A DNA stretch of 64,000 nucleotides, taken from NCBI RefSeq assembly GCF_000003815.2, contig NC_049995.1, forward strand, positions 3,980,684 through 4,044,683. Direction: 5' to 3'. Position numbers and translations under genes: made by a program. The DNA is from Branchiostoma floridae. Taxonomy: Eukaryota; Chordata; Leptocardii; Amphioxiformes; Branchiostomatidae. The notes under the pieces are model-generated. The model saw only the letters and a list, made by a program, of their open reading frames with translations, was not told the DNA's origin and did not search any database. Positions 48,901 through 59,125 of the stretch are shown here, piece after piece (the stretch's first letter is position 1; each line of letters begins with the position of its first letter).

Positions 48901-51900
48901 GGTCTCTGTGCCGCACAAAGTTTGTGTATCTTTAATTCATAGATGTCAAATCTTCCTAGCAAATCTTTACACAAAGAGGACTATCTTTAATGCGAAACTG
49001 AGACTGTAACTGCATTACTTAGAAGGTTGCTGTTTACAGTTATTCGCTCTTGAAAATACTTACAATTTTTCATTCATAACTTCATTCTTTTCTTCTCTCT
49101 ATCCCATAGGCGATCTGTCTACTGGATTGACCGCGCCCCACCCACAGTCGGGCCCGATGGCATCACCAAATGTCGTAAGTATTACCAACTATATCATGGA
49201 CTTTTGCATAATTATGTACTTGAGAAAGTAGTTGTTGGAGGGAAGTAATTTTTTTGTTTTCAATCACTTTTCTTCCATCTCCAAAGGAGAGAGTCCTGTT
49301 CACACCTCAGTGAAAAGCTCCTTGTTTTGGAAACATCCTGGTCCTCAGTTTTGCTGTTTTCCTCACAGTTCAGCTTACGCTTGTCCAACGAACCACACAA
49401 AACAAAACAGCTGGGCAGAGATGTTGAACCACTGTAGTTCTTTAGTTTCTCAAACTGCAATCAGAATTGAAGAAATTTGTTCCTTGTTAGACATAGCAGT
49501 AATTTCATACTTCTTTTTGCAAAGTGTATAGATTGTTAGTGTTTTTATAGTGCTTTTTTTCACATCATTTTGTTCTCAAAGAAAGAAACCACAAAACTTT
49601 GGTCTTAAGAATATAAAACGACTTTTGTCTCTACAGCACACTGGCATTGTTGCCAGTAAGGATTGGTTGAAAACTGTATGAAACAGTAGAAATACTAGTA
49701 GAAGCCTTTTGACACATCAGACTCATTAGTTTTAGGTGTTGGTATTGTGAACCAGTATCCTATTTCTTAATGAGACGTAGATACAATTGATTTGAAAGGT
49801 GCCCGTATTTAATAGCCGGTAACCTAACCCTGTTTTATACAGTAAAGCGGTGTTTGCAGACGCATCTAAGATAGCAACACAGTTTACGCTTGGTCCGCAG
49901 GTGGCCCGTATCGGCCCTGTTTGTCAAGTTTGGGGCAATTAAAGAATTAATTTAGCATCCTGTATTAATGATAACAAGTATAATAGTCTCAAACTGCTCA
50001 TAACCAAGAAAAAATGCAGTTAAAATCGCCTTTAGCAACATGAGACCAAACTTTCTCTGATATTTTGTTTACCGCCCAACAGAAAATACCTCTGACCTGT
50101 TTTTGAAGATTGTAAACAAAAGTGCGCCAAAACAAAAGAGAGAAAAACTTTGAGGCCCTATGTGACTCGATAATGCCAATGTCATAATTTTGGAGTTATT
50201 ATTACATGTCTCCATTTTTCGCTGATCTTGTTTTGTCTTCTTGTGAATTACTTCAAAACAGGTTCATATCATTCATGTCATGAAATTGCACACTTTGCAA
50301 AAACAACTTAACAAAACTTTAAAAAAAACTGCAGTACTCTAGTACTTCAGTAGATGGTATTCCTTCCCATACTTTCTATTTCATGATACATGATGCATAT
50401 GCACATACAGTAGCTAGGATAACATCATCTGAGATCTCTGGTTTGATGAGGAAATAAAGCCATTTTCTATTCTTTCACCATCAGACATATTTCTATTGTA
50501 CCATTTGATAGAGGACAGATGTTTTATTTTTGTTGTTTCATGACAAAATTCTGGCAAATTTTACAGTTTTCAAGAAATGCTCACTTTGTTGCAATGTAGC
50601 TTTTTGGCTTATTTTGATCATCTATCAAAATATTGATAGGAAGATTTTTTTTTTTTATTGTGGAATACTCAGGCATCAGTGCAATACACTGAATCATACA
50701 TAACATCAAAGTTATATGGCCCAAACTTGACCTGACGGAACATTGTTGATGATTGTTTGTTTGTTTGTGTTTATCTGCAGGTATGAACAAACATCAGCTG
50801 TCACTGGTGAAGGTCAAGGACTTACATCCAGAGTACCTGGGAGACAGGTAAGGAGAATATCAGGAGTGATCATGACTGGGTGGGGGGAAAAATCATGATT
50901 TGTACAAGAAAATTGATTGGAAAATTTGCACAAAAAGGAAAACTTCTGAACAGCTGTTTTTTTTTCCTTTCCTTGTGCAAGCAAATAGTCACTCAGTGTC
51001 TTTTTTAAAAGTGTTGAAACAATGTTTTATCGTCTCAATTATACAATTTTATCAATACTAACTTTGCTAAAACTAGTAAAAAAGACATTGGAGCATGACA
51101 TTAGCGCCCCCTAGTAATCATAGTGAGAACTGCAGAGGAGATGTCAGTGGATATAGTTCCAGGAACAATGTTTTACAATAGAAGCCGCTTAATTGCACGG
51201 CCTATATGCCAGTGAATTTCGTGCAATTATCCTGCTGGTGCAATAATGCGAAGTTATCTAGCTTGACCGCACTGGTTTTAGATTTGGGGATTCGGTGCAG
51301 TTATGCATTAATCGGCTTAATCCGTTGTGCAATTAACTGGCTTCTACTGTATCTGCTACTTTTCAATTATGTCATACTGATACTGCGAAATTATTTTTGT
51401 GGTCTTGTGCTCATTTTTCTGTTTCCTTTAATTCCTTCCAGGCCGACCTCAATTTGGGCGGTGAGTCTCGGAGCGCTAAGCGCCAAACCTCGCCCTCGGC
51501 TAGACGTCCTCGCCCGACCGAAGGCCCTCCCGGCAGACTACCAGCCCAAGAGGTCAGTCTACAGCACCGTATCGGACGGCGCCAAGAGATTCGAGGCAAC
51601 CCAGCGACTCGAGCAACTCGCCGCACCGAAAACGTTTGGCGAGCTGAAGATCAAAGGCGACACGGAGTGGGATTGGGGCGAATGGCAGAGCGAGATTCCG
51701 CCCGCCGCCATGAAAGCAACCGCGACGCCGCGAGTGGAAACATTGGCAGAAGCAAAGCGGTGGCACCCAGAGTTTCTCGCAAACCGCACCGTACAATGGG
51801 CTGTCTCGGATAAGGCGAAGTCATCAATCGCGACCATCCGGCTCCAGCAGCTCTCCCGGCCGAAAAGTCGTGGCGGTAACGACGATTATGACCCGTACAA

Positions 51901-51997
51901 GGTTCCGAGGGCTGCACTGCTCGCTCAAGCTTCTGCGAGAATCAGCGAGCTTTGCACACCAATTCCGAGAAAAGTCCGTCAGAAGAAGGTCGTGTAA
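45981..51997 (+). CDS. THEG: THEG/SPMAP2-family sperm microtubule-associated protein, five exons, complete
   Basis: Exons 45981-45993, 46247-46313, 49110-49174, 50781-50847 and 51442-51997 join with canonical GT/AG borders (phases 1, 2, 1, 2) into 255 codons plus TAA. The start ATG lies in GCAACATGG, 13 bases before the first donor. The protein is built of THEG repeats: RIDLLSRPKPIP (residues about 9-20), WAVS near 79-82, RLDVLARPKALP followed by SVYSTVSDGAKRF, LEQLAAPKTF, RVETLAEAKRWHPEF followed by WAVSDKAK, LQQLSRPKSRG and RISELCTPIPRK. In mammals this family (THEG, renamed SPMAP2) is a testis-expressed protein of sperm flagellar microtubules. Mammalian THEG is longer (about 380 residues), so this is a compact member; whether it is the THEG or THEG-like orthologue is open. 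No signal peptide or membrane segment is seen. Exon 5 is clearly more GC-rich than its introns. It is preceded by an in-frame open stretch from 51206 that is intron (and partly a MITE), not coding. Confidence 0.9.
48242..48505 (+). other. unexplained 87-codon open frame inside intron 2
   Basis: An ORF beginning MPTNMRNNANAGGDV within the second THEG-family intron. It has no recognised domain, no splice sites that would join the gene, and internal inverted repeats (GTGTATTG...CAATACAC at 48350-48375) more typical of a transposon relic. Recorded because it is the only intronic frame with mixed, protein-like composition. Confidence 0.2.
51176..51349. mobile_element. 174-bp pogo/Tigger-type MITE in intron 4
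   Basis: CAATAGAAGCCGCTTAATTG and, reversed, CAGTAGAAGCCAGTTAATTG form about 23-bp inverted ends flanked by TA on both sides (51174-51175 and 51350-51351). CAGTAGAAnnC...TTAA ends with a TA duplication fit the pogo/Tigger branch of Tc1/mariner. It lies about 90 bases before the last exon, so it forms part of the final intron. Confidence 0.78.
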
Positions 51998-53930
51998 ACA
52001 TCAGGGACAAGCCACTTTTACCTGGGGGTGGGGCAATCTCTACTTCAGCAACAGTATTTTTACGTTTTTTTCCACTTTCTGAAAGTGCACTGGTTTTCCA
52101 AACAAATCTCAACCCACCCCACCCCAGATCAAATGTGGTATGTTCCAGTGTCATTGCTGCTATAAGGTTGAAAAGGGGATTTTTCTGTCTATCTATCTTC
52201 TCGAGGTGATTTTTGACAGAAAACATTCTCAAAACAACTTTGTCACTTGTTGCCACAGGAGTTTGTGTCCAGTTGAGATTAACGTACATTTATTTAGTTG
52301 AAGTTAGAAAAGAAGTGATTTACTTGCACTTTTTGGGGTAGGGGAAAGAAATTACTTAACCCATTGAATTTTCACACTAATTCTGAGGGACCAATTTTGT
52401 ATCATAAATTTGATATGTCAGTTTACATTTTTTTTGGAATAGTGCAGATTGAAAATCATTCCTTATAATTGATCATGTGTCTTAAATTTTCTCTCTACGA
52501 CAGTTAAGAATTTCAACCGTGAATAATTTAGTTGTTTTCTCGTGAATTCTTGGTGTCATAAGTCGTTTGTGTTATGTGAGGTTGAGCCATGACAACTATT
52601 GGTGTAGGGACAGTTTTGCAAGGACAGGAAAATGAGCCTGGGTACCACCCAGTTTTGAATAGTCTAAGATTGCTATAATACTGGTGTGAGCAAGTTATTG
52701 GTACAAGTGTAAACTACAGGATGATACCTAGGCTACATGTACATCCAGCAATTGCATGAAGTGACTAAAAATTTGTTTATGATATCATTTGATGATATTG
52801 CAAAATCATCCCAATTTTTGTTTATATTATTATTATCATACCCTTAAGGGTCACTGGCTAATATGAATTTTTATTGTGGTGATATTGGCCAAAGTCCACC
52901 AAACAAATACTTTAAATTGAATAAGACTTTTCCTGTCCCTGCAAGGTGTGGGTATATAGTTGGGATACAAGCAATAATACATTGTAACATTACTTTCATT
53001 TAGTTTTTTTTCTTCTTCAGTTTTGTTTCTCCTTTTAATGGTTAGTATTTATTGTTAATGGTGGGATGAAATTTTTTGTTCATTTATTATATACTGTTTC
53101 AGTTATAAAGCAACTTGTATGTAAATTTGTTTATCAAATTGGTGTAGAAAAATCAAATTTTCCAAATAATTCCAGTTCCAACATCAAATAACCCATTGAT
53201 GTAACACAAAAATTTGACTTTTTTTTTTTTTCAAAAACAGGTTTGAAATATTGGATTGTGAAGCGGCTTTTGTGTTTTTACGAAAAAAGCCACACTGATC
53301 AAATTTTGTCTATGCAACTTGACCAATTCAGCATTACAATTTGTTTGGTCGTGTTTTGAAAAGAGAGTTGTTGTTTTCTAGCTGCTGTAAAGTATTCTGC
53401 AAATGCTAGCTCCAAGTAACAACCGTTACATGTATGTTTTAAGCTGCTGCTATGAGAGCCTTTGTACAAAGTTTTTTTTTTAACATTTTATTATAGATTT
53501 CATGACAATAATTACAGAACACAGTTTTACTACCTTTGAATGTATGGGAACAGGATATCGTTTTATGTGTGTTATCAGCACTTTAACTTTGCAACTCGTA
53601 TATGTATTCATATTTTATGTATTTGTAACAAACTTTTAAGATGGTGATCGTTTAAGAATTGACATGTATACAGTGATTAAGGATTTGGGTATTTTTCATT
53701 TTGAAGGGTACAGTGGCCAGTTTTATGAGTTAATTGCACATTTTGGTGTGATATTTTGAAACAATGTTTTGGAAATAGACTATATATAAACATACACTAA
53801 CACATACTGTGATTATGGTTATACAAATATCTGTATATTCACGTGTAAGAATTCAGTATCCTGTGCATTTTGTTGCAGTTTGCAAGCACAAAATATGGTG
53901 TAAATAAAACATTTTTAACAAATATGTGTA
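51998..53930 (+). other. probable 3' UTR of the THEG-family gene
   Basis: About 1.9 kb of non-coding, T-rich sequence runs from the stop to AATAAA at 53903-53908, the first well-placed signal seen after a long stretch lacking exons or transposon ends. Mapping the cleavage site needs transcript data; an earlier site is possible. Confidence 0.45.
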
Positions 53931-54348
53931 ATATTGTATCATTATTATATCTAACTACAGGACATGATTAAAATAGAGGGCCCAAACTTATTATGCTTAT
54001 TCCTAAGCACAAGGGCTATCTATTGATAATTATTTTACCACCAAAAAAATCGTGACCATAGCATGAATTCGAAACCAGAGGTTCTGATGCCAGACGGTCC
54101 AAGGTCGAACCATGTCCCGCTATTGTCACAGGAAAGGAAAGGGATCTCGATCCAGTTTTAGCTCACAGAAGAGCTAGTCTTCCACTGGTCATGACAGAGA
54201 GGCCAGATGCTATGTACATTATTTACAGGTTCATTGTACTGGGAGATTCCCCTAGCTCTTTTCAACAAGCACAATGAACAGCAGTTACAATCACGGCGTA
54301 ACATCACGTCCTAAGGACTGCAACCCTTTCCAGTAGCGTGCATGTCAG

Positions 54349-54424
54349 GTGAGCTACACAGCCAGAATCAAACTCACAGCTTCTAGTTCCAGAGGCAGGG
54401 CCACTAACCACTGGACTACAAACA
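54349..54424 (-). mobile_element. tRNA-derived SINE head
   Basis: On the minus strand, TAGTCCAGTGG (A box, 54408-54418) is followed 32 bases later by GAGTTTGATTC (B-box-like, 54365-54375), with tRNA-like sequence between. The body probably extends leftwards to about 54000, but its end could not be set. Confidence 0.6.
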
Positions 54425-54429
54425 CTAGC

Positions 54430-55590
54430 AGTCACAACATACCAACACAACATATATAGAACCAGTCCATCCAGCCTTTCCTATCCTGTTGACCAACAGA
54501 CACACTGGGAAATGCTGTCTAAAGCAGAACCTCCATTTTCCCACTACCGCGAATTTGAATCCCCGCAAACTTAAATGCATTAACGGCAATTACTAGTATG
54601 TGAGAACTCACAAGAAAGACAGTAGTGCCATTTAAGGGAAATATTCCTTTTAATTGTAACACAAGAGATTTACAGCATGAAAGGTCAACGACCCCTAGCG
54701 AACGGCTCATACAGCAAACATTTTTCCGCCAATCAAACGTGATATGCAAGTTTTAAACCCCGCCGCCGTTTCTAGATCCAGATTCCAACCAAAGTATATG
54801 GTATAATTTACAGAGCATTTCATACATCTTAACTATATTTTCTCTTTTAATCTTTTACAACAGTATTATTATACATCATGCAAATTTTACAAGAGGGCTA
54901 ACCAGAAATGATTGTGGAAAAATTTGATACAATTTTTTGGGGACGAAGAAAAAATGAAATAAATTTGACGGACGTACAGGGACTACAGGCTCTTTTTCAT
55001 TGGCTGAACCACTGATTTCTACACTGTCTTTGGTTGAAATGCTTATTACGTGACGAACTGTAAGAATCTGTCTATGTTTTAACACAACCACACAATCTTT
55101 CCTGGTTAGCCCTAAACTTTAAAAAATGTAAGATTAAGCCATTGCTGACAAACCTCCACTGCAATGAAAGTAACAGCAAAGAGAACTTAGAGTTCAAATT
55201 CACAAATCATTTACAAGCTGTGTTATATTTATCAAATAGAGGGTGCCGATATTCATAATGGCCAAACTTTTTTTGTAACTCAATGGGCTGTGTAGAAATT
55301 CGGTGTTCACAGTCACGCCTGACATAAACATAATTACTACCTCAGAATGGATGATGTATGATCATTTTTCTTTGGCACCTCAAGATCTATGGTCTTTTTT
55401 TCTTTTCTTCCCTCCCATATTCTCAATGTCTCTTGAATAAGAAACATTTACACAACTTAACTGTCTAAGTCAAAAGCTAATTAATTCCATTTTCTGCCCT
55501 CCTGAAATTGCTACACAGAAAATCTATCAATGTGTAACCGATTTCAAACTCTGTTTAGCTAATCAACAATCTGAGGAAGACTAACAAACA
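54430..55590. other. gene-free stretch
   Basis: AT-rich sequence; no exon, repeat or RNA gene supported. Confidence 0.45.
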
Positions 55591-55597
55591 GCCTTGT

Positions 55598-55840
55598 TTT
55601 CTGATTGGCTGATTTGTGGGCCAATCAAAAGTCACATCTATCTGATTTCTGGTTGGCTGACTCAGAGCCAATCAGAAGCAACAGTCATATTTGGTCAGAA
55701 TTTTACTCAAGATAAACAGATCAATCAAAAGGTCAGAAAGCTGCAACTGCTTCTTCTGATTGGCTGGTTAATCAGCCAATCAGAAGAAGCAGTTGCAGCT
55801 TTCTGACCTTTTGATTGGTCTGTTTATCTTGAGTAAAATT
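55598..55840. repeat. cluster of CCAAT hairpins, one with 68-bp arms
   Basis: Three inverted repeats of the form TTCTG(A/G)TTGGCTGA...GCCAATCA follow each other, at about 55598-55629, 55648-55680 and 55699-55840. The last has 68-bp arms (55699-55766 and 55773-55840) with a single mismatch and a six-base loop GTTAAT. Every arm carries ATTGG or CCAAT. Confidence 0.93.
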
Positions 55841-55938
55841 AACTCAATTAAACTGAACAAGATTGTATCTCTCTTCAACTTATGATAACTCTTTAGTAAT
55901 CATGCTTTGCAGAAAGATACGATGTCATGCACATAATC

Positions 55939-55993
55939 TGATGACATCACCTCTCATAGTGATGACATCACCTCCCATTGTGATGACATCATG
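55939..55993. repeat. 21-bp tandem repeat of TGATGACATCA
   Basis: TGATGACATCACCTC(T/C)CAT(A/T)G is present at 55939 and 55960, with a partial third copy at 55981. The core resembles a CRE/ATF half-site arrangement. Confidence 0.85.
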
Positions 55994-56391
55994 ATTATAG
56001 ACAAGCTCCATAGATGTGGTTAAACAATTCACATCTTGCCAAAATTTACAGTTAGAATGCAACATAAGAGAAGAAAATGACATTCATGATAATAATTATC
56101 GCTTTCTGATGGACATAGAGTAAGCCATGGTCATGAAAGTTAATGTCAGTGTTGCAATTTGTGTTGAATTTGTAAAGAAAAAGGGAAAAACCCAAAGTGT
56201 CAGTATACAACTTTTTGTCACAAGAAAAAAATGTCCTTTAAATTTTTGCCTATGCAGAATTTTACCATTCAAAAGCTGTGGATTTAAAAAGCAAGCGATG
56301 AAATTTTTGTGATCAGTCCTGGGTTCTTCCTTTTAGTTTTGTTGTTGTTGATGTTGTAGAAGCCGGTGATAGAAAACGGCAGTTGTAGGTG

Positions 56392-57199
56392 TCAGACGGA
56401 GGCTAGCGTTGTGTTGGGTGGCACCAGTGTGTTGTCTGTCATGGAGTACGGGTTGAGGAGGAGCGACAGAAACTCGTGAACCGGCGCTGTCTGCCGTGGG
56501 AGGTCATCTCTCTGGGGAAACAAACATAGATGTGAGATCACCTCTCTGGGGGAACAAACATAGGTGTGAGATCATCTCTCTGGGGAAACAAACATAGGTG
56601 TGAGATCATCTCTCTGGGGGAAAACAAACAAGTCTCCAATCAAATCCATCACTAAGTCAAGTCAACAACAGGTCATCAACAAGTACCACTATGCTAGTTA
56701 AAAAACATACCAAAAATCATGACAATCCGTCAACCCCTTCTTGAGTTATTCCCTTTCAAAATCTGACACTAACCAGCCCCTGAAGTTTTAAAACCAGATG
56801 CTAGGGGGCCCAAACCTACACCACTTACTCTCTGCCTCAAGAGCTATCTACCACATTGAAAATCACAACCACAGCATATCCAGAAGTTCCGCTGCACTAT
56901 CATAATTAGCAAAATGTTCCTCATTTAGCGTGGTTGTTCAAACTTATAGTATGGTAGCCTCCTCCTCTTCTCCTCTCCTCTCCGGTTTAACATCTGTTGT
57001 TCCCCATCCTGTGGGGGTTAGACGTGCTTGCACTATTACTATTACTCTATTATTAGCCTATTACTCTAAAATACACTAGCTAGGTTTCCTTACCTCCCAT
57101 CTAAGCCATGTGATGCTCCAATGAAGAAAGAGCACCCCGGCGATGAAACTGGCACAGAAGCGGATAAAGAAATGGCGTAGCACTGCTCGATCAGGAGGT
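56392..57199 (-). CDS. last two exons of an unrecognised membrane protein (partial)
   Basis: Minus-strand exons 57199-57094 (106 nt) and 56511-56392 (120 nt, ending TGA) join in phase 0 across a GTAAGG...CCCCAG intron. They encode 74 residues beginning PPDRAVLRHFFIRFCASFIA and ending PPNTTLASV. Residues about 9-32 (HFFIRFCASFIAGVLFLHWS and on) form one likely membrane helix, followed by WLRWERDDLPRQTAP and a polar tail. I cannot name the family. The upstream exons should lie beyond 57200 on the minus strand; a weak candidate at 58508-58475 (HSITVLPFLV, correct phase, good donor GTAAGT, poor acceptor) was not included. The acceptor of the last exon sits inside a 34-bp tandem repeat. Consistent phase, strong borders and protein-like composition support a real gene. 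Confidence 0.6.
56501..56634. repeat. 34-bp tandem repeat carrying the splice acceptor, four copies
   Basis: Units at 56501, 56534, 56568 and 56602 each contain, on the minus strand, TTTCCCCAGAGAG(A/G)TGA(T/C)CTC (or one more C). The first is the real exon border, so the gene has three upstream copies of its own acceptor. The period (34) is not a multiple of three, so use of an upstream copy shifts the frame. Confidence 0.9.
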
Positions 57200-57241
57200 C
57201 TGCAGGGGAAAACATCGGACAACACAAGTGTTAGTTGGGAG

Positions 57242-57580
57242 CAGGGCTCTAGCCAGCGTCCGTTTTTCCGTCAATTGACAGAAATGTGCTGCGTCTGACG
57301 GAAAATTTTTAAAACCAATCCGTCAACCTTGATGGACAAAAATCCTTGGTGGAAGCTACAGGCGCTTGGGGACGCTGTCCACGGCCGTAAAAGCCACACA
57401 CTGTTTGTTCTGCTATTGTTACGATTGTTGAAAATGTGTGTCGGCGCCCTTTCGACTACGATAATCTCATTAAAACCCGTTTTTCAAGGTCTCAGTTCAG
57501 TCCTTCTAATTAATTTTTGCGGTTTTCGCGACGATTGTAATTGGCTGACGGAAAAAAATTTTGAGCTGGCTAAAGCCCTG
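57242..57580. mobile_element. complete hAT-type MITE, 339 bp
   Basis: Ends CAGGGCTCTAGCCAGC and, reversed, CAGGGCTTTAGCCAGC. Identical 8-bp target duplications GTTGGGAG lie at 57234-57241 and 57581-57588. The interior holds TCCGTCAATTGACAG-type boxes and no transposase. This is the reference copy for the fragments at 2385, 6470, 13041 and 28860. It lies only 35 bases upstream of the penultimate exon of the minus-strand gene. Confidence 0.9.
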
Positions 57581-57778
57581 GTTGGGAGATTTCCATAATC
57601 TCTATCATCTCCAGACAGATCTACATTACCCTGGTCGCCAGAGAACAGCGCTCAGTGGTTACGAGTCTTACCGAGCCCCTAGCAACATGCCCCGTAAAGC
57701 CCAGGGAGTTACGCATAACTCCCTTGGCCGGCTAGCGCTGTACTCTAAAAACCAGGGTAGATCTACATGCACCAGTGG

Positions 57779-57852
57779 CATAAGGAGTTAAGCTGGCCAA
57801 GGAGTATTCTAAGCCCTGGTGGATAACTTCTTGGCCAGCTAAACTCCTTATG
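57779..57852. repeat. inverted repeat, 23-bp arms
   Basis: CATAAGGAGTTAAGCTGGCC at 57779 and its reverse complement ending at 57852 (one mismatch) flank a 28-bp spacer. Short direct repeats of GTAGATCT(A/G)C lie outside. Probably a small transposon relic spanning about 57600-57890. Confidence 0.75.
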
Positions 57853-58290
57853 CAACCGGTAGATCTGCCTGCACCACTATTGTATAGTGTTAATGTTATG
57901 AGGGTTTGGACCACCCCCATGCAACTAGTGGTAGGGTCCTGTTGTTCATCATCATGGGTTCCATTTAGATGTTGCCAAATAGATTGTGCTCCTGACTATG
58001 CGCTCACTGTCATCCTTGAGTCGTCACCGTACGTGTTCCCTATTGGCGTGGTGGCACCGGTTGGTCTCCTAGAACCCACACACGCACCAAGAAGCTTGGA
58101 TGCCACGCAACTCAGGTAAATAACGTCCTCGACGTTGCCTGGAGATTAGGACTTCCACGTTGGCTCTAAAATTACAGTTTTTGCAGAGAACTCTCAACTT
58201 GAAGATTAACATGTACAGTGCTGGGGAGACATGCTCATTAGAAAATTTAGATAGTAGAGCAAAGGTTAGATGTGACAGGTTCAACGGTTG

Positions 58291-58352
58291 TTTTGGTGAT
58301 GGCAAAGCTGGTGTGTTATATACCAGGTGGTTATACTGGTTATACAGGGATA
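58291..58352 (+). mobile_element. SINE-like tail, second copy
   Basis: GGCAAAGCTGGTGTGTTATA, then GGTTATACTGGTTATACAGG, matching 41241-41306 but with a decayed tail. Confidence 0.55.
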
Positions 58353-58929
58353 CATATAAAGATGATTTCTTGACACCGTGCTCTGCATTACGACACTTGT
58401 TTTAACTAAAAACACAGCAAACACACTAAAATAAAGTATTTACAAAGATGACGACATGTTTGCATGTTACTTACTGGACTAGAAAGGGTAACACTGTGAT
58501 AGAGTGACCTATATACATGTATGTGAATACAAAAGTTTAGTTTTCACAAGTGACCTGGAATTTCATTTGCATGAGAGTTGAAATGTTGAGCCACATAATT
58601 TTATGAACACCAATAACACATTTGAACATGATGTACATTTTCTAACATACTCGAATGCAGGGCTCGAAATACCACCTACATATGCAGGTAATTGCAAGCA
58701 AAATTGGAGCTGTGCAGGTATTTCTGATGTCTACTTGCACCTTACCTGCACCGGTCCATGTACTGGGTTTTATACATACATGTCCTATGATGAGAGGCCT
58801 CTGGCTGACGATCGCTGTTACATGGTGCTGAAAAGCACGGCAAGAGAGAGAAAGACCTCTTAGCAGGTGAGCGTATTATCGGTTCACTCTGTATTTCCAA
58901 TGATCACCCTGGATGACCCAGTGACTACT
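58353..58929. other. no supported gene; fragment of a hAT end
   Basis: CAGGGCTCGAAATACCACC at about 58660 has the form of a hAT terminus, but its partner end is not visible. The start of the retrotransposon leader is placed near 58930, where base composition changes abruptly to GC-rich. Confidence 0.4.
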
Positions 58930-59125
58930 CCGAAAGTGTAGTTGGCAGCCAGGGAAGACTGGCGGACCGACCGGGAAAGACTGGTGACCGTGGGGAGAGA
59001 CCTGCACCGGGGACAAAGGGCCCGTAGCCCAATCTGTCTGACCTCCCGAGTTGGGAAGTGTCACCCAACTCATTACAACCAGTCCACATGAGGAAAAACA
59101 ACCCTGGGGCCCTGCGAGAGCGGGG

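Noticed and set aside
51206-51441. Extension of the last THEG-family exon upstream as a 263-codon single-exon gene
   Set aside because: The stretch is T-rich intron containing a MITE, a good acceptor (TTCCAG) lies at 51441, and the codons before it have no THEG-like character. Joining exon 4 at 51442 gives a continuous THEG-repeat protein.
58475-58508. Third exon of the minus-strand membrane-protein gene (HSITVLPFLV)
   Set aside because: The phase and donor fit, but the acceptor has no pyrimidine tract and the exon is only 34 nt, so it is too weak to annotate without transcripts.
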